From Firmicutes bacterium CAG:449 (GTDB lineage Bacteria; Bacillota_I; Bacilli_A; RFN20; CAG-449), in contig FR889395.1 of NCBI GenBank assembly GCA_000432895.1, forward strand, positions 1 through 6,027: a DNA stretch of 6,027 bases, given 5' to 3'. The translations under genes were made by a program, and so were the position numbers. This document shows, piece after piece, positions 5,713-6,027 of the stretch. Within the stretch, counting starts at the first letter, position 1. The number at the start of each line of letters is the position of its first letter. The notes below the pieces were generated by a model. It saw only the letters and a list, made by a program, of their open reading frames with translations, made no database searches and was not told the origin of the DNA.

Positions 5713-6027
5713 TTAAGAAAAGATATAATTAAAAATTTTTGATAAATTTAAACTAATATTTTTGACTCTTAATTCACTATCTTTAGAAGTTAAAATTAAA
5801 TCATTACTCAATTGATTAATAAAATAATCTTTATTAATTTTGTTAACCTTATGATATTCAATTCTTGATAATATATTTTCGACAATTGTTTGATACATTA
5901 TCGCCATAGAAACTCCAATAGCAATTAAAGGTACCCCTAAATATTTTGAATTTAAACTTTTTCTAAAATTTTTAATACCAGAACCAGGAATAATTTCGGT
6001 ATCAGTTACTTGAATAACTTTAAATAA
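5713..6027 (-). CDS. gpr: GPR-like spore (germination) protease, C-terminal part, truncated at the window edge
   Basis: The frame is open from the right edge to the TAA at 5713, giving 104 residues; the true start lies outside the window. The first third matches the conserved core of GPR, the A25-family protease that degrades small acid-soluble spore proteins on germination: VIQVTDTEIIPGSGIKN (4-20) against the family TIQI.DTGI.PGSGVGN, then FRKSL and YLGVPLIAIGVS (30-41) against LGIPVIAIGVP. The tail LILTSKDSELRVKNIS resembles the family's VTPKDID..I ending. Departures are visible: DTGI reads DTEI, GVGN reads GIKN, and the usual GVPTVVDA is GVSMAIMY, which loses its aspartate. The C-terminal part is also short. 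It may be a divergent or relaxed protein rather than a working protease. A Met at residue 41 (5907) could be mistaken for a start. Confidence 0.72.
   Translation of the reverse strand, partial: LFKVIQVTDTEIIPGSGIKNFRKSLNSKYLGVPLIAIGVSMAIMYQTIVENILSRIEYHKVNKINKDYFINQLSNDLILTSKDSELRVKNISLNLSKIFNYIFS

Noticed and set aside
5713..5907. A separate 64-codon gene starting at ATG 5907
   Set aside because: The frame stays open upstream to the window edge and the upstream residues carry the GPR core motif, so the ATG is an internal methionine.

Overview
The window is AT-rich and every gene lies on the minus strand, so transcription runs from high to low coordinates. It looks like a chromosomal housekeeping segment from a low-GC Bacillota, in or near the Bacilli. 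Erysipelotrichia, RF39-type or Acholeplasma-like lineages fit best. The evidence is the combination of a DarA/PII-like c-di-AMP receptor, PepV, a YtpR-like protein and a piece of a GPR-type spore protease. The genetic code is very probably standard: pepV and trmB end at TGA inside ATGA overlaps and tryptophan is written TGG, which argues against a Mycoplasma-type code.

In transcription order the layout is as follows. (1) The C-terminal 104 residues of a GPR (germination protease)-like protein, cut by the window edge (5713-6027). (2) An unrecognised small membrane protein of 102 aa (5352-5660). (3) A tight five-gene run: fmt (4372-5298), pepV (3001-4365), trmB (2378-3004), a shortened ytpR-like gene (1863-2381) and pncB (769-1860). 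Gaps are 6 nt or less, there are two ATGA overlaps, and the run ends in a hairpin-plus-U-tract terminator at 737-768. (4) A second unit with its own good promoter (-35 TTGATT, 17 nt, -10 TATAAT), made of darA (223-552) and, 4 nt later, a membrane protein cut by the left edge (1-218).

The five-gene run combines initiator-tRNA formylation, peptide utilisation, tRNA m7G46 modification, a putative tRNA-binding protein and nicotinate salvage into NAD. The pepV/trmB/ytpR neighbourhood recalls the Bacillus arrangement. I see no mobile element, CRISPR array, RNA gene or prophage feature, and no clearly new system.

The points most worth a second look are the divergent gpr end, which the first ATG in its frame would hide; the small membrane protein in the place where Bacillus carries spoIIP; the eroded tRNA-binding domain of the YtpR-like protein; and the inverted repeats next to the darA promoter and the fmt start.
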